Below, piece after piece: positions 44,740 to 52,274 of a DNA stretch of 59,169 nucleotides (its first letter is position 1; each line of letters begins with the position of its first letter). The notes below the pieces were generated by a model. The model had not been told where the DNA came from. It did not search any database and was given only the letters and a program-made list of their open reading frames with translations. Both the position numbers and the translations under genes were made by a program. Origin of the DNA: Desulfamplus magnetovallimortis. GTDB lineage: Bacteria > Desulfobacterota > Desulfobacteria > Desulfobacterales > Desulfobacteraceae. Where the stretch lies: positions 375,267 through 434,435 of the forward strand of contig NZ_LT828541.1 in the NCBI RefSeq assembly GCF_900170035.1. The letters are read 5' to 3'.

Positions 44740-44932
44740 ACAGACATGATTGATTACATATCAATCACCCCCAAATATAAAAATGATAGTCATTTTCACG
44801 GTAAACGGTCATGGGTGTCATCCAGCCACCCCCGAATATGAAAATATGTATCCATTTTCACGGTAAACAGGCATGATTGATTACGTATCAATCGCCCCCA
44901 AATATAAAAATGATAGTCATTTTCACGGTAAA
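44737..44932 (+). repeat. Family C elements, three tandem units
   Basis: Starts at the aspS stop codon (TAAACAGACATGATTG). Units one and three have TGATTGAT..ATCAATC-type hairpins; the middle unit is of the other subtype (CATGGGTGTCATCCAGCCACC and TGAAAAT..ATTTTCA). The last unit ends a few bases before the xpt ribosome site. Confidence 0.88.
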
Positions 44933-44948
44933 ATAGGGATGAGGGTTT

Positions 44949-45530
44949 ATGGAGGCTCTTAGAAAAGCAATAAAAGAGAATGCTCGATATCTGGGTAATG
45001 GCATAATAAAAGCTGATGCCTTCATAAACCATCAGTTGCTGCCGGAACTTACAACTGAAATTGGTCACCATTTTGCAGAAGCAATGAAAAAAGCCGGCAT
45101 CAGCAAAATTACACGAATTGTTACTGCCGAAGTCAGTGGCATTGCCCCTGCCCTTGCAACTGCACAGGCACTGAATGTGCCAATGGTTTTTGCCAGAAAA
45201 AAGAGGCCTTCTTTTATGACAGGGCAACTCTATTCTGCAGAGGCAAAAAGCAGAACCAAGTCTGAAGATGTATCTTTGCACATATCATCCATCTATCTTC
45301 ATCCTGATGACAGGGTTATGATTATTGATGATTTTCTGGCAACAGCATCCACCCTGATGGCACTTGTCTCTATTGTTAAACAGAGTGGTGCCACCCTTGA
45401 GGGGGTTGGATGTGTGATTGAAAAAGTTTTTGAAAATGGACGAACATCTCTTGAAGAACTTGGTATTCCTGTTATAGCCCTGGCCAGGATTGACCTGATT
45501 GATGACGGAAGAGACTTCCAAGTTTTGTAG
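44949..45530 (+). CDS. xpt: Xanthine phosphoribosyltransferase
   Basis: The 193-residue product aligns by eye with Bacillus Xpt: MEALRKAIKENARYLGNGIIKADAFINHQLLP, ITRIVTAEVSGIAPALATA, FARKKRPSFMTGQLYSA, the PRPP-binding loop VMIIDDFLATASTLMALVSIV, and VGCVIEKVFENGR. It salvages xanthine to XMP using PRPP. GATGAGGG precedes the ATG. Its stop TAG overlaps the first bases of a family E element. The HD gene follows in the same direction. Confidence 0.9.
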   Translation: MEALRKAIKENARYLGNGIIKADAFINHQLLPELTTEIGHHFAEAMKKAGISKITRIVTAEVSGIAPALATAQALNVPMVFARKKRPSFMTGQLYSAEAKSRTKSEDVSLHISSIYLHPDDRVMIIDDFLATASTLMALVSIVKQSGATLEGVGCVIEKVFENGRTSLEELGIPVIALARIDLIDDGRDFQVL

Positions 45531-45626
45531 TGCTTCTTCAAGTTTAAATCGTCGGGTGATTTTTTCAGACATTTCAAATCTTCAAAGCGTTTTATACCCG
45601 TCAATCAAACCTTGCAAGAACAGTAG
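45528..45626 (+). repeat. Family E inverted-repeat element, copy 2
   Basis: Starts at the xpt stop (TAGTGCTTCTTCAAG), has GTCGGGT / ACCCGTC inner arms and a CAAACCTTGCAAGAAC right end. It matches 7881-7975. Confidence 0.7.
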
Positions 45627-45662
45627 TTTTCTTTAAAAAAACCGTTGCCCGCGGAGCATTGT

Positions 45663-46463
45663 ATGAATTCGGATATCTACCTGAAATTGAGGGAGGAGGC
45701 CAGAAAGATTATTGCCGATCTTCCAGAGCCTGAGTTCAACAGGGTGTTTTCAAAAGAGATCACCTGTTCAAGAGAGATGCTCCATTCTGACCCGCTTTTG
45801 ATAAAGATTAAAAAAGAGCTTAATATTTTTATTGAAGATGATTTTGGCCATGGTATGCGTCATTCAGACCTTGTTTGTGTGGATGCAGGCGCTATTATTC
45901 AGGTGGAGATGGGTTGTAAACTGGATGATTATGCTTTTTCAGGATCAGGTGATATCTATAAACAGATACTGCTAGTGCAGACAGCCGGGCTGCTGCATGA
46001 TGTCAAAAGAAAGGAGAAACAGCACGCCAGAAAAGGTGCCGGATTTGCAAAAACATTTCTTTCTGAAGGTGGATATCCCCTGACTGCAAAGGAAATTGAT
46101 ACAATATCCTTTGCAATAAAAGAACATGAAGCATTCCAGAAAACAACAGACAGAATGCAGTCTGTTAAAAGAGAGCCAACCCTTATATCCAATGCACTTT
46201 ATGATGCCGATAAATTCAGATGGGGGCCGGACAACTTTACTCATACTGTATGGGATATGGTTATCTTTTTGAATGCACCTCTCCATGAATTTGTAAGAAG
46301 GTATCCAGATGGTATGGCAGCACTGGAAAGAATTAAGGGAACCTTCAGAACAGAAACCGGAAAATCCTATGGCTCAAATTTTATTGAAATCGGCATTGAA
46401 GCCGGCAGCAGGCTCTTTGAAATAATCAAAAAGCAGTTTCCAGAAGCGTTTTCTCCTTTATGA
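45663..46463 (+). CDS. HD-domain phosphohydrolase
   Basis: ATG at 45663 follows GCGGAGC, giving 266 residues. The HD signature is visible as FGHGMRHSDLVCVDAGAI (first His), LVQTAGLLHDVKRKEKQHARKGAGFA (HD pair), IKEHEAFQKT and LYDADKFRWGPDNF (last Asp). This is a metal-dependent phosphohydrolase fold; the substrate may be a nucleotide, fitting its place after xpt, but this is inference. No membrane or sensor domains. Confidence 0.8.
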   Translation: MNSDIYLKLREEARKIIADLPEPEFNRVFSKEITCSREMLHSDPLLIKIKKELNIFIEDDFGHGMRHSDLVCVDAGAIIQVEMGCKLDDYAFSGSGDIYKQILLVQTAGLLHDVKRKEKQHARKGAGFAKTFLSEGGYPLTAKEIDTISFAIKEHEAFQKTTDRMQSVKREPTLISNALYDADKFRWGPDNFTHTVWDMVIFLNAPLHEFVRRYPDGMAALERIKGTFRTETGKSYGSNFIEIGIEAGSRLFEIIKKQFPEAFSPL

Positions 46464-46472
46464 ATGACAATT

Positions 46473-46763
46473 CTATTTCTTACTCTCCTGTGGTTTAAAT
46501 CCTCTGTTCTTTTTAACGCACAATATTGGAGTATTGAACACAAGAGCAGAGAGATCTTGATCTCTTTGAACTTCAAGCTGAAGTGCTTTTGTATCAATTT
46601 CAAAATATTTTGAGATCACCTCAACAATATCGTTCTGAAGGCTTGTCAGTGTGGTGTCATTTATCTCCAGTTTGTCATATACAAGGGCAAACTGCAGCCT
46701 TTTTTTTGCAGTTTCCTTTGGGGACTGTTTACCGGAAAATTTTCTCATTAATCCGTGAAGCAT
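46473..46763 (-). CDS. minE: Cell-division topological specificity factor MinE
   Basis: A 96-residue protein with the MinD-binding start (LMRKFSGKQSPKETAKKRLQFALVYDKLEINDTTL, matching the MinE pattern A-x-x-RL-x-x-hhhhHDR, here with YDK in place of HDR) and a C-terminal dimerisation half (LQNDIVEVISKYFEIDTKALQLEVQRDQD). It drives MinCD oscillation. Slight overlap in spacing with minD (10 bases) shows an operon minC-minD-minE on the minus strand. Confidence 0.92.
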   Translation of the reverse strand: MLHGLMRKFSGKQSPKETAKKRLQFALVYDKLEINDTTLTSLQNDIVEVISKYFEIDTKALQLEVQRDQDLSALVFNTPILCVKKNRGFKPQESKK

Positions 46764-46773
46764 GGATATATCC

Positions 46774-47574
46774 TTATCTGTTCAAACCCAGTTTCTGGGA
46801 AATTTTGTCCCATACCCCTGTTCTGGCAGTGGGTACCTTTATGGGGATATCGACCTCACCATTGAGTCTCTTTGCAATCCGTCTGAATGCCTGCCCTGCA
46901 AGTGACTGATTGTGCATTACCAGGGGCATACCTGTATTTGTGGAGACAACCACCTGATTATCCATGGGAACAAGACCCAGAAGGTCTATGGATAGCACAT
47001 CAATGACATCTTCGTGGCTCAACATGTCACCCCTGGCAACCATCTCAGGTACGATCCTGTTTACAATCAGTTTGGGAGTGATGGAGCGGGAGTAGAGCAG
47101 GCCAATTACCCTGTCTGCATCTCTTATGGAAGATACGTCAGGTGTACATATGACAATGGCCTCGTCTGCTGCCACAACTGAATTTTCAAAACCTTTTTCA
47201 ATGCCTGCCGGTGAGTCCATGAGGATATAGTCGAACTCACTTTTAAGCATTTTTGCAACCCTTTGTACACCAATTGCAGTCAGCACGTCTTTATTGTCGC
47301 TCTGGGAGGCAGGAACCAGAAAGAGATTCTCGATTCTCCTGTCCCGAATCAGTGCCTGGGCAAGGTTGCAGCGCTTGTTGACAACATCCACAATGTTGAA
47401 AACAATACGGTTTTCAAGACCTAACACCACATCAAGATTTCTGAGACCAATATCCATATCAATTACAGCCACCCGGTTTCCTTCAAGGGCAAGAGCTGCA
47501 CCGATGGAAGCTGTAGCAGTTGTTTTTCCTACGCCCCCTTTACCAGATGTTACAACTATTATTTTTCCTTCCAA
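46774..47574 (-). CDS. minD: Septum-site determining ATPase MinD
   Basis: The 266-residue product has the deviant Walker A GKIIVVTSGKGGVGKTTAT, switch I NRVAVIDMDIGLRNLDVVLG, switch II YILMDSPAGIEKGFENSVV, and IVNRIVPEMVARGDMLS. The C-terminus (KVPTARTGVWDKISQKLGLNR) can form the membrane-targeting amphipathic helix. It recruits MinC to the membrane to block FtsZ rings away from midcell. Confidence 0.97.
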   Translation of the reverse strand: MEGKIIVVTSGKGGVGKTTATASIGAALALEGNRVAVIDMDIGLRNLDVVLGLENRIVFNIVDVVNKRCNLAQALIRDRRIENLFLVPASQSDNKDVLTAIGVQRVAKMLKSEFDYILMDSPAGIEKGFENSVVAADEAIVICTPDVSSIRDADRVIGLLYSRSITPKLIVNRIVPEMVARGDMLSHEDVIDVLSIDLLGLVPMDNQVVVSTNTGMPLVMHNQSLAGQAFRRIAKRLNGEVDIPIKVPTARTGVWDKISQKLGLNR

Positions 47575-47736
47575 TGAACACCTCTATATAATAATGTCAA
47601 TTCATAAATATGTGTCAGTATAGCCCAAAATTAGTTAGCCCAAGGATTGATCTTCCGAACTTTTTGGAATGAACATTCATTAACTACTCAAAGTCGATAA
47701 GTTTTCGTTCCTTAACGAGACCAGCAACATTGCACA
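47575..47736. other. minC-minD spacer with a family B end fragment
   Basis: 162 bases between minC and minD. It has ACTCAAAGTCGATA at about 47686-47699, a possible left-end scrap of family B. No gene seen. The unusually wide spacing in a min operon may reflect an old element insertion. Confidence 0.4.
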
Positions 47737-48465
47737 TCACAAGGCTGTTGGCCATGGTATTTTTCCAAAGGGCTGATCCTGCATATAATCCTGTAGTATG
47801 ACTTTGTTCTTATGGATGGATGCATAAACTATTTTTCCTGCCAGTGAAGGATCAGCACCGTCACCTGGAATTCCAGCTATGTGAACCAGTGTCGGTTTGA
47901 AATCAATTGCAATGATAAAAGCATCTTCATTGTCCGGGTATCCTGCATTAACCTGTCCCTGAAGGGAGCCTAAAACAATTATGTTGCCGGAGGATGTAAG
48001 TTCCGCCCCGGGATTAACATTCCCGACTATGATAAGGTGTCTGCGTGTCTCTATTTTCTGACCGGAACGAATTCTTCCTGTCAGAATAAGTGCGTCTGTT
48101 CTGTGGGTAATCCATCCTTTACCCAGATCAACCTGCCTGCTGTTTTCAACACTTTGGGATCTTTTTTCAGGTGGTGTGGTTACAATACCTACATCAAACC
48201 GTTTTTTAAGAAAATCCCTTAAATTATTTACAAGCTCATCACACCCTTCAGCTCCACCTACGTCAATAATAACCTTTGCATTTATTGCAAGATGTTGAAG
48301 ACGCTCAAAAAGCTCGGATATTTTTTCATGTATAACGTCTTCAGGGGTGGAAGGATCAACGGTTACCCAGAAGCTGTCTCCCACGCCTTTTAGTTTAACC
48401 GGAGGTATTTCCGTTGTCATTGGAGTTCCATTTTTTTTTCCGCCAAACAGTTTATTCCACATCAT
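47737..48465 (-). CDS. minC: Septum-site determining protein MinC
   Basis: The 242-residue product has the N-terminal MinC domain (VKLKGVGDSFWVTVDPSTPEDVIHEKISELFERLQHL) and the C-terminal beta-helix (IRSGQKIETRRHLIIVGNVNPGAELTSSGNIIVLGSLQGQVNAGYPDNEDAFIIAIDFKPTLVHIAG), with the RSGQ motif that binds MinD. It inhibits FtsZ polymerisation. It is the first gene of minCDE. MM at the start leaves two possible ATGs. Confidence 0.94.
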   Translation of the reverse strand: MMWNKLFGGKKNGTPMTTEIPPVKLKGVGDSFWVTVDPSTPEDVIHEKISELFERLQHLAINAKVIIDVGGAEGCDELVNNLRDFLKKRFDVGIVTTPPEKRSQSVENSRQVDLGKGWITHRTDALILTGRIRSGQKIETRRHLIIVGNVNPGAELTSSGNIIVLGSLQGQVNAGYPDNEDAFIIAIDFKPTLVHIAGIPGDGADPSLAGKIVYASIHKNKVILQDYMQDQPFGKIPWPTAL

Positions 48466-48517
48466 CTATCCATGTATAAAAAGAGCATCATGCAGTGTCA
48501 AGTAAGAATAATGCGTG

Positions 48518-50512
48518 TCAAGTAAGAATTTTAAGATTTTGCCTGCACAACCATGCAAAATCCTCTGGATAATGGCCGTTTATCCAGCGCAATTGTGCCT
48601 CACTGAAAGCCCCTGGGGAGTGGGGAATTTTGGGCAGAAAAGAGTATAAAATACGTTGATCTTTTTCCCGTGAGTCAAATCTGCCTGCATACTCAATGGT
48701 TGTTACCATACGTGCTCCCATTTTTTCAAGAAGCTGCACAGCCATGAGAATTGCCCTGTCAATTGCGTATCTCATTGATGTGTCAGCTTCAAGAATGTTG
48801 CCGCACGGAATCACAGGCATTAATTGAAGCTCCCATTGAGATGTCTGGGCTTTGGGGACAAAAAGGATAACCTTCTCGTCTTCATGGATTGCAAGTTCAG
48901 AAGGCAAAGAGCTTTTTCCGTCAGTTCTCTGATTTGATCTGATAGCTTTAAGATAGCATTCAAAAAAGTTTTTGCCATTTATTTCTCTGAATCTGCGTAC
49001 AAAGTCTGAGACCAGGTCACCGCAGGAGTAGGAAGGAAACAGCGTCTCTTGGTGATTATGATCTCTTTTATGCAAATTCATTTTTTGCACATTTGAAGGA
49101 ACCATTGCGTATTGCTGATGGATCTGCTGATGGGATGCATGCAGTCTGTAACCTGACTGTGCATAACCAAATCCAAAATTCCATCCCCAAAGGGAGGAGT
49201 TAAAGGTTAACTCTTTTTTTCTCAACTCCTTTTTCTCTTCAGGGTGAATACCATATTCAGGGGACTCACCAAATCTGTTATTCTCATGGGTATCACTCTG
49301 TATATTTTTTTCAAGCTGCACCAATATTTTACAGCGAAGGTTTTCGAGAGCTTCCTGTGAGATTTGTTTGTATCTGCCTTGAATATCACTTGCAGAAAGT
49401 GCGTCCTGGATATTCAACTCCTCTGCCAGGCGTATATATGTCCTCTGGTAATATAGATGACGCATACCTGATATATCTTCTGAAGTTAAATCGTTTGTTC
49501 TATATCTTATGGCATCGTCAGCCATGTTGGCAGCAAAGTGTCCCCAGGGTATATAGCTGTTGCGTCTCAGATATTCAAATACATGACTTTTTTCTTCTTT
49601 TTTTTGCCACTCTCCTGTTATTTCACTGTTTCCCTGAATGCCAGGAACAAGTACCATTGCACGTTTGTAGCTATCCGGCAGGTATGGATTGTTGGCTATG
49701 ATTTCAAAAAGGTCATGGTCAGTGATGTCTAACTGGCAGTGACCGTTTTTATCTTTTTTAAAGCATAACCCAACAGGTTCCGGCCGTTCTCTGTTTAATG
49801 GGTTTTGATTTTTACCATAAAAAACCTTCTGGGTCTCTTCATGATCTGATATTTCATGATCTGATATGTCCCGAGTGGTTGATGAATATCCATCTATAGA
49901 TGAATATCCATATATAAAAGTGCAACAGGTCTCTGCAATTGCAATAAGATCATCAGGATCTGTTGAACTTTCAGCAAGGGCAAGAAGAAGCGGTCTTGGC
50001 AACAGCTCTATAAACTGACGTGTTATCTCTTTTATCTCTTTCTGAGATTTATCAGAAGTAGAACCTGACGTTTTGTTGCAATTTTGATTCTTCCATTTTG
50101 TTATAACATCCTGCATGGATACCAAAGGTCTTGGGGGCAGGCATATTTTTTCCGGCCTTAGAGCCACTGAATCTGCCCATCTGGAATTTATGTAGGTTGT
50201 TCCTCTGAATGGAAACTGGTTGGGAATTTCATAGATAACATCCGCACCCTGCTCTTCAACTTTTTTATCTGGAAAATTAATATGATTTTTAATTTCTGTA
50301 CCATCTGGCAGGGTTCCAAGGGTATCAATAAAATCATTTTTCCTTAAAATTTCAACATTGAATGATGGCCTGTGGATACCAACAATAAAATCCCCGTTGG
50401 GTGACACGCATGTTTTGCATTGAAAAAAATTTTCATGATTTTCATGGTCGGGGGTGACCGATTCAGGGATGGCCGTAAAATCAAATGGTGGTTTAGATCT
50501 ATCCTTTTGCAT
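48518..50512 (-). CDS. Large protein of unknown function beside a cupin
   Basis: A 664-residue protein with no recognised domain. N-terminal residues include Cys and His (ENFFQCKTCVSPNGDFIVGI). The middle has two tandem duplications (YGYSSIDGYSS, SDHEISDHEE). The C-terminal third looks like an enzyme fold: SCGDLVSDFVRRFREINGKNFFECYL, VILFVPKAQTSQWELQLMPV, MRYAIDRAILMAVQLLEKMGARMVTTIEYAGRF. The VPKAQTSQWELQLMP stretch recalls HIT/GalT-like nucleotidyltransferases, but only weakly, and there is no clear HxHxH. The ATG lies three bases past the cupin stop, so the two are cotranscribed. Confidence 0.7.
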   Translation of the reverse strand: MQKDRSKPPFDFTAIPESVTPDHENHENFFQCKTCVSPNGDFIVGIHRPSFNVEILRKNDFIDTLGTLPDGTEIKNHINFPDKKVEEQGADVIYEIPNQFPFRGTTYINSRWADSVALRPEKICLPPRPLVSMQDVITKWKNQNCNKTSGSTSDKSQKEIKEITRQFIELLPRPLLLALAESSTDPDDLIAIAETCCTFIYGYSSIDGYSSTTRDISDHEISDHEETQKVFYGKNQNPLNRERPEPVGLCFKKDKNGHCQLDITDHDLFEIIANNPYLPDSYKRAMVLVPGIQGNSEITGEWQKKEEKSHVFEYLRRNSYIPWGHFAANMADDAIRYRTNDLTSEDISGMRHLYYQRTYIRLAEELNIQDALSASDIQGRYKQISQEALENLRCKILVQLEKNIQSDTHENNRFGESPEYGIHPEEKKELRKKELTFNSSLWGWNFGFGYAQSGYRLHASHQQIHQQYAMVPSNVQKMNLHKRDHNHQETLFPSYSCGDLVSDFVRRFREINGKNFFECYLKAIRSNQRTDGKSSLPSELAIHEDEKVILFVPKAQTSQWELQLMPVIPCGNILEADTSMRYAIDRAILMAVQLLEKMGARMVTTIEYAGRFDSREKDQRILYSFLPKIPHSPGAFSEAQLRWINGHYPEDFAWLCRQNLKILT

Positions 50513-50514
50513 TT

Positions 50515-50865
50515 TTAAAGCTCCGGAGCACCAGAAGGGACAAGACAGATAAATACAAATGGTTCATTACCCTGATTTCTAATCTGATGAATCTCATCCC
50601 CCTTAATAAAAACAGCATCTCCTGCCGAAACAGTATGCCACTCATTTTGGGAGAAGACCTCGCCTTTTCCTGAATGGATAAAAATTTCATGTTCCCATTC
50701 ATGGGAGTGTTGCGGTGTGTAGCCATTGGGAGCAAGTTCAAAAAGCCTCATGCAAAAATGTGGGGCACCATCATTTTTCCCAATAACAACACGACCCGAA
50801 ACACCTTTTGCAAGGTCGTTATCTATTTTTACAGGGGCAATTTTATTGCAGGTAATTATTTTCAT
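50515..50865 (-). CDS. Single-domain cupin protein
   Basis: The 116-residue product has both cupin motifs: MRLFELAPNGYTPQHSHEWEHEIFIHSGKGEVF (His-His-Glu metal ligands) and WHTVSAGDAVFIKGDEIHQIRNQ (last His). It should bind one metal. The function could be a small-molecule dioxygenase, isomerase or ligand sensor; sequence does not say. It begins an operon with the 664-residue protein. Confidence 0.85.
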   Translation of the reverse strand: MKIITCNKIAPVKIDNDLAKGVSGRVVIGKNDGAPHFCMRLFELAPNGYTPQHSHEWEHEIFIHSGKGEVFSQNEWHTVSAGDAVFIKGDEIHQIRNQGNEPFVFICLVPSGAPEL

Positions 50866-50889
50866 ACAGATCCTTTACCTTGGAAATAG

Positions 50890-51047
50890 GGCATCTTTCA
50901 TTTATCGGTTTACACTTTTCTGAACCATGATTTTCATGATTAAGGGATTTTCTTGATTATTCATCATGTTAATCCTTAAATCCTTTAATCATGGTTCAAA
51001 ATTTTCCGAAAAGTGTAAACTACTTTTGAGCTGATATGAAGGATGCC
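50890..51047 (+). mobile_element. Family A MITE, copy 5, with an internal palindrome
   Basis: 158 bp; ends GGCATCTTTCAT and ATGAAGGATGCC; flanked by GGAAATAG (50882-50889 and 51048-51055). It is longer than other copies because of an inner palindrome (TGAACCATGATT..AATCATGGTTCA), perhaps the full-length form. Confidence 0.95.
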
Positions 51048-51073
51048 GGAAATAGATATAAATCTTATAAGTT

Positions 51074-51348
51074 CTCAAAATCGACATCTTATTGCTTTTT
51101 TTCCATTTACTGAATTTGTCTGAATCAGGATAACCAGGATGGATAGGATGCTCAGGATATACAATCCTGCCTTATCTTTGTTAATTTTGGGTATCCTGTG
51201 ATTCAGACAGTATTGATAAGGCTCAAGAGGCTATATAGCTTTCCAGAAAAATATTTTTTTTGTCAAAAAAATTAGTCCAGATAACAGATAGTTAGATTTT
51301 TCCATTATCAATTTAATTATCTGGAATACTATATCTGTCGATTTTGAG
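51074..51348 (+). repeat. Family B element interrupted by a family D element
   Basis: Left end CTCAAAATCGACATCTTATT at 51074, core palindrome at about 51117-51208, right end CTGTCGATTTTGAG at 51348. A family D copy lies inside near the right end. Confidence 0.8.
51234..51333 (+). mobile_element. Family D element nested in family B
   Basis: 100 bp with ends TATAGCTTTCCAGAAAAATA and TTATCTGGAATACTATA, set between the family B interior (CTCAAGAGG) and its end (CTGTCGATTTTGAG). Insertion at a TATA/TA-type target is likely. Confidence 0.75.
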
Positions 51349-51356
51349 TAAGTAGG

Positions 51357-51791
51357 TCAGTTAAGGTCATCTTTGTCAGTATGGTTGTCTCTCCTTGAAC
51401 CTATACGAACTACCGGAACTCCTTCCTTTTTCAGAACAGCATCCTCTTCAGCAGTGGTTGTGCCCCTTATGTTTCTTGCATCTGATGCACCATAATGAAT
51501 TTTCAGAGCTTCCTTTGCAAAGTTGGAGCCTACATTTTCAAAATTATTTTCAACAAAAGTTGTTATTTTGTCGGCAATTGCCGCCATTAAATCCTGCGGA
51601 GCATTGCCGTCAAATGATGCACTGGAAGATGTTTTTACAGCAACCGGAGAAAGTTTACGGGCAACAGCATATGTTTCACACATGGGACAGGTTAACAATC
51701 CCTGGTTCTGCTGCTGTTCAAAATCTTCACTGTCATCAAACCACCCTTCAAAAGAGTGTCCATTGACACATTCCAGATCAAAAACGATCAT
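51357..51791 (-). CDS. DUF1178 family protein
   Basis: A 144-residue protein starting MIVFDLECVNGHSFEGWFDDSEDFEQQQNQG with the first CxxGH-type ligands and then LLTCPMCETYAVARKLSPVAV, giving four zinc ligands as in DUF1178. The C-terminus has FVENNFENVGSNFAKEALKIHYG and GTTTAEEDAVLKKEGVPVVRI, also typical. The family is widespread in proteobacteria; its role is unknown. Downstream is a family B element. The 51792-51960 region upstream is AT-rich and should hold its promoter. Confidence 0.9.
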   Translation of the reverse strand: MIVFDLECVNGHSFEGWFDDSEDFEQQQNQGLLTCPMCETYAVARKLSPVAVKTSSSASFDGNAPQDLMAAIADKITTFVENNFENVGSNFAKEALKIHYGASDARNIRGTTTAEEDAVLKKEGVPVVRIGSRRDNHTDKDDLN

Positions 51792-52004
51792 ATTTCTTTT
51801 GCTATACTCCCTTTGTTATTCTCCCGATTGTCACAATATTTGTTTGCAGAGCCTTCATGGATGTTCATTAAGCAGCATCGGACACATTAATACAATAAAA
51901 AGTATTTTGCAAATAAATCCCTCAAGAGTCTAAACTTCTCATTTTTTAAGAGCGCATAATCTGAAAATAACTGACCAACAAACTAAATATGCAGCGGTCA
52001 ATTT

Positions 52005-52133
52005 GTCTGAATCAGGATAACCAGGATAAACAAGATGTTCAGGATAGATAATCCTGCCTTATCCTGTTAATCTTGGAAACCTGATTCAGACAGTATTGAC
52101 AAGGCTCAAGATATTATAGATGTCGATTTTGAG
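52005..52133 (+). repeat. Family B element lacking a clear left end
   Basis: Starts with the core GTCTGAATCAGGATAACCAG and ends GATGTCGATTTTGAG. The left arm is not recognisable in 51961-52004. Confidence 0.75.
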
Positions 52134-52148
52134 TAATTCAGTACTCTT

Positions 52149-52274
52149 TTACCGTGGAAATAGATACAAATTTCCATATTCGGGGGTGGCTGAATGCCGG
52201 CCATGACCGTTTACCGTGAAAATGACTATCATTTTTATATTTGGGGGTGATTGATACGCAATCATGCCCGTTTA
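52149..52274 (-). repeat. Family C elements, two tandem units of different subtypes
   Basis: On the minus strand it starts at the stop codon of the kinase gene (TAAACGGGCATGATTG) with the TGATTG..CAATCA subtype, then the TGGCCGG subtype with GGAAAT..ATTTCC, ending CACGGTAAA. The second unit is nearly the same as the one at 7791. Confidence 0.85.

Noticed and set aside
48518-51791. Defence island around the unknown protein and cupin
   Set aside because: No nuclease, NTPase or toxin motifs were found in these proteins; closeness to repeats is not evidence because repeats are everywhere.
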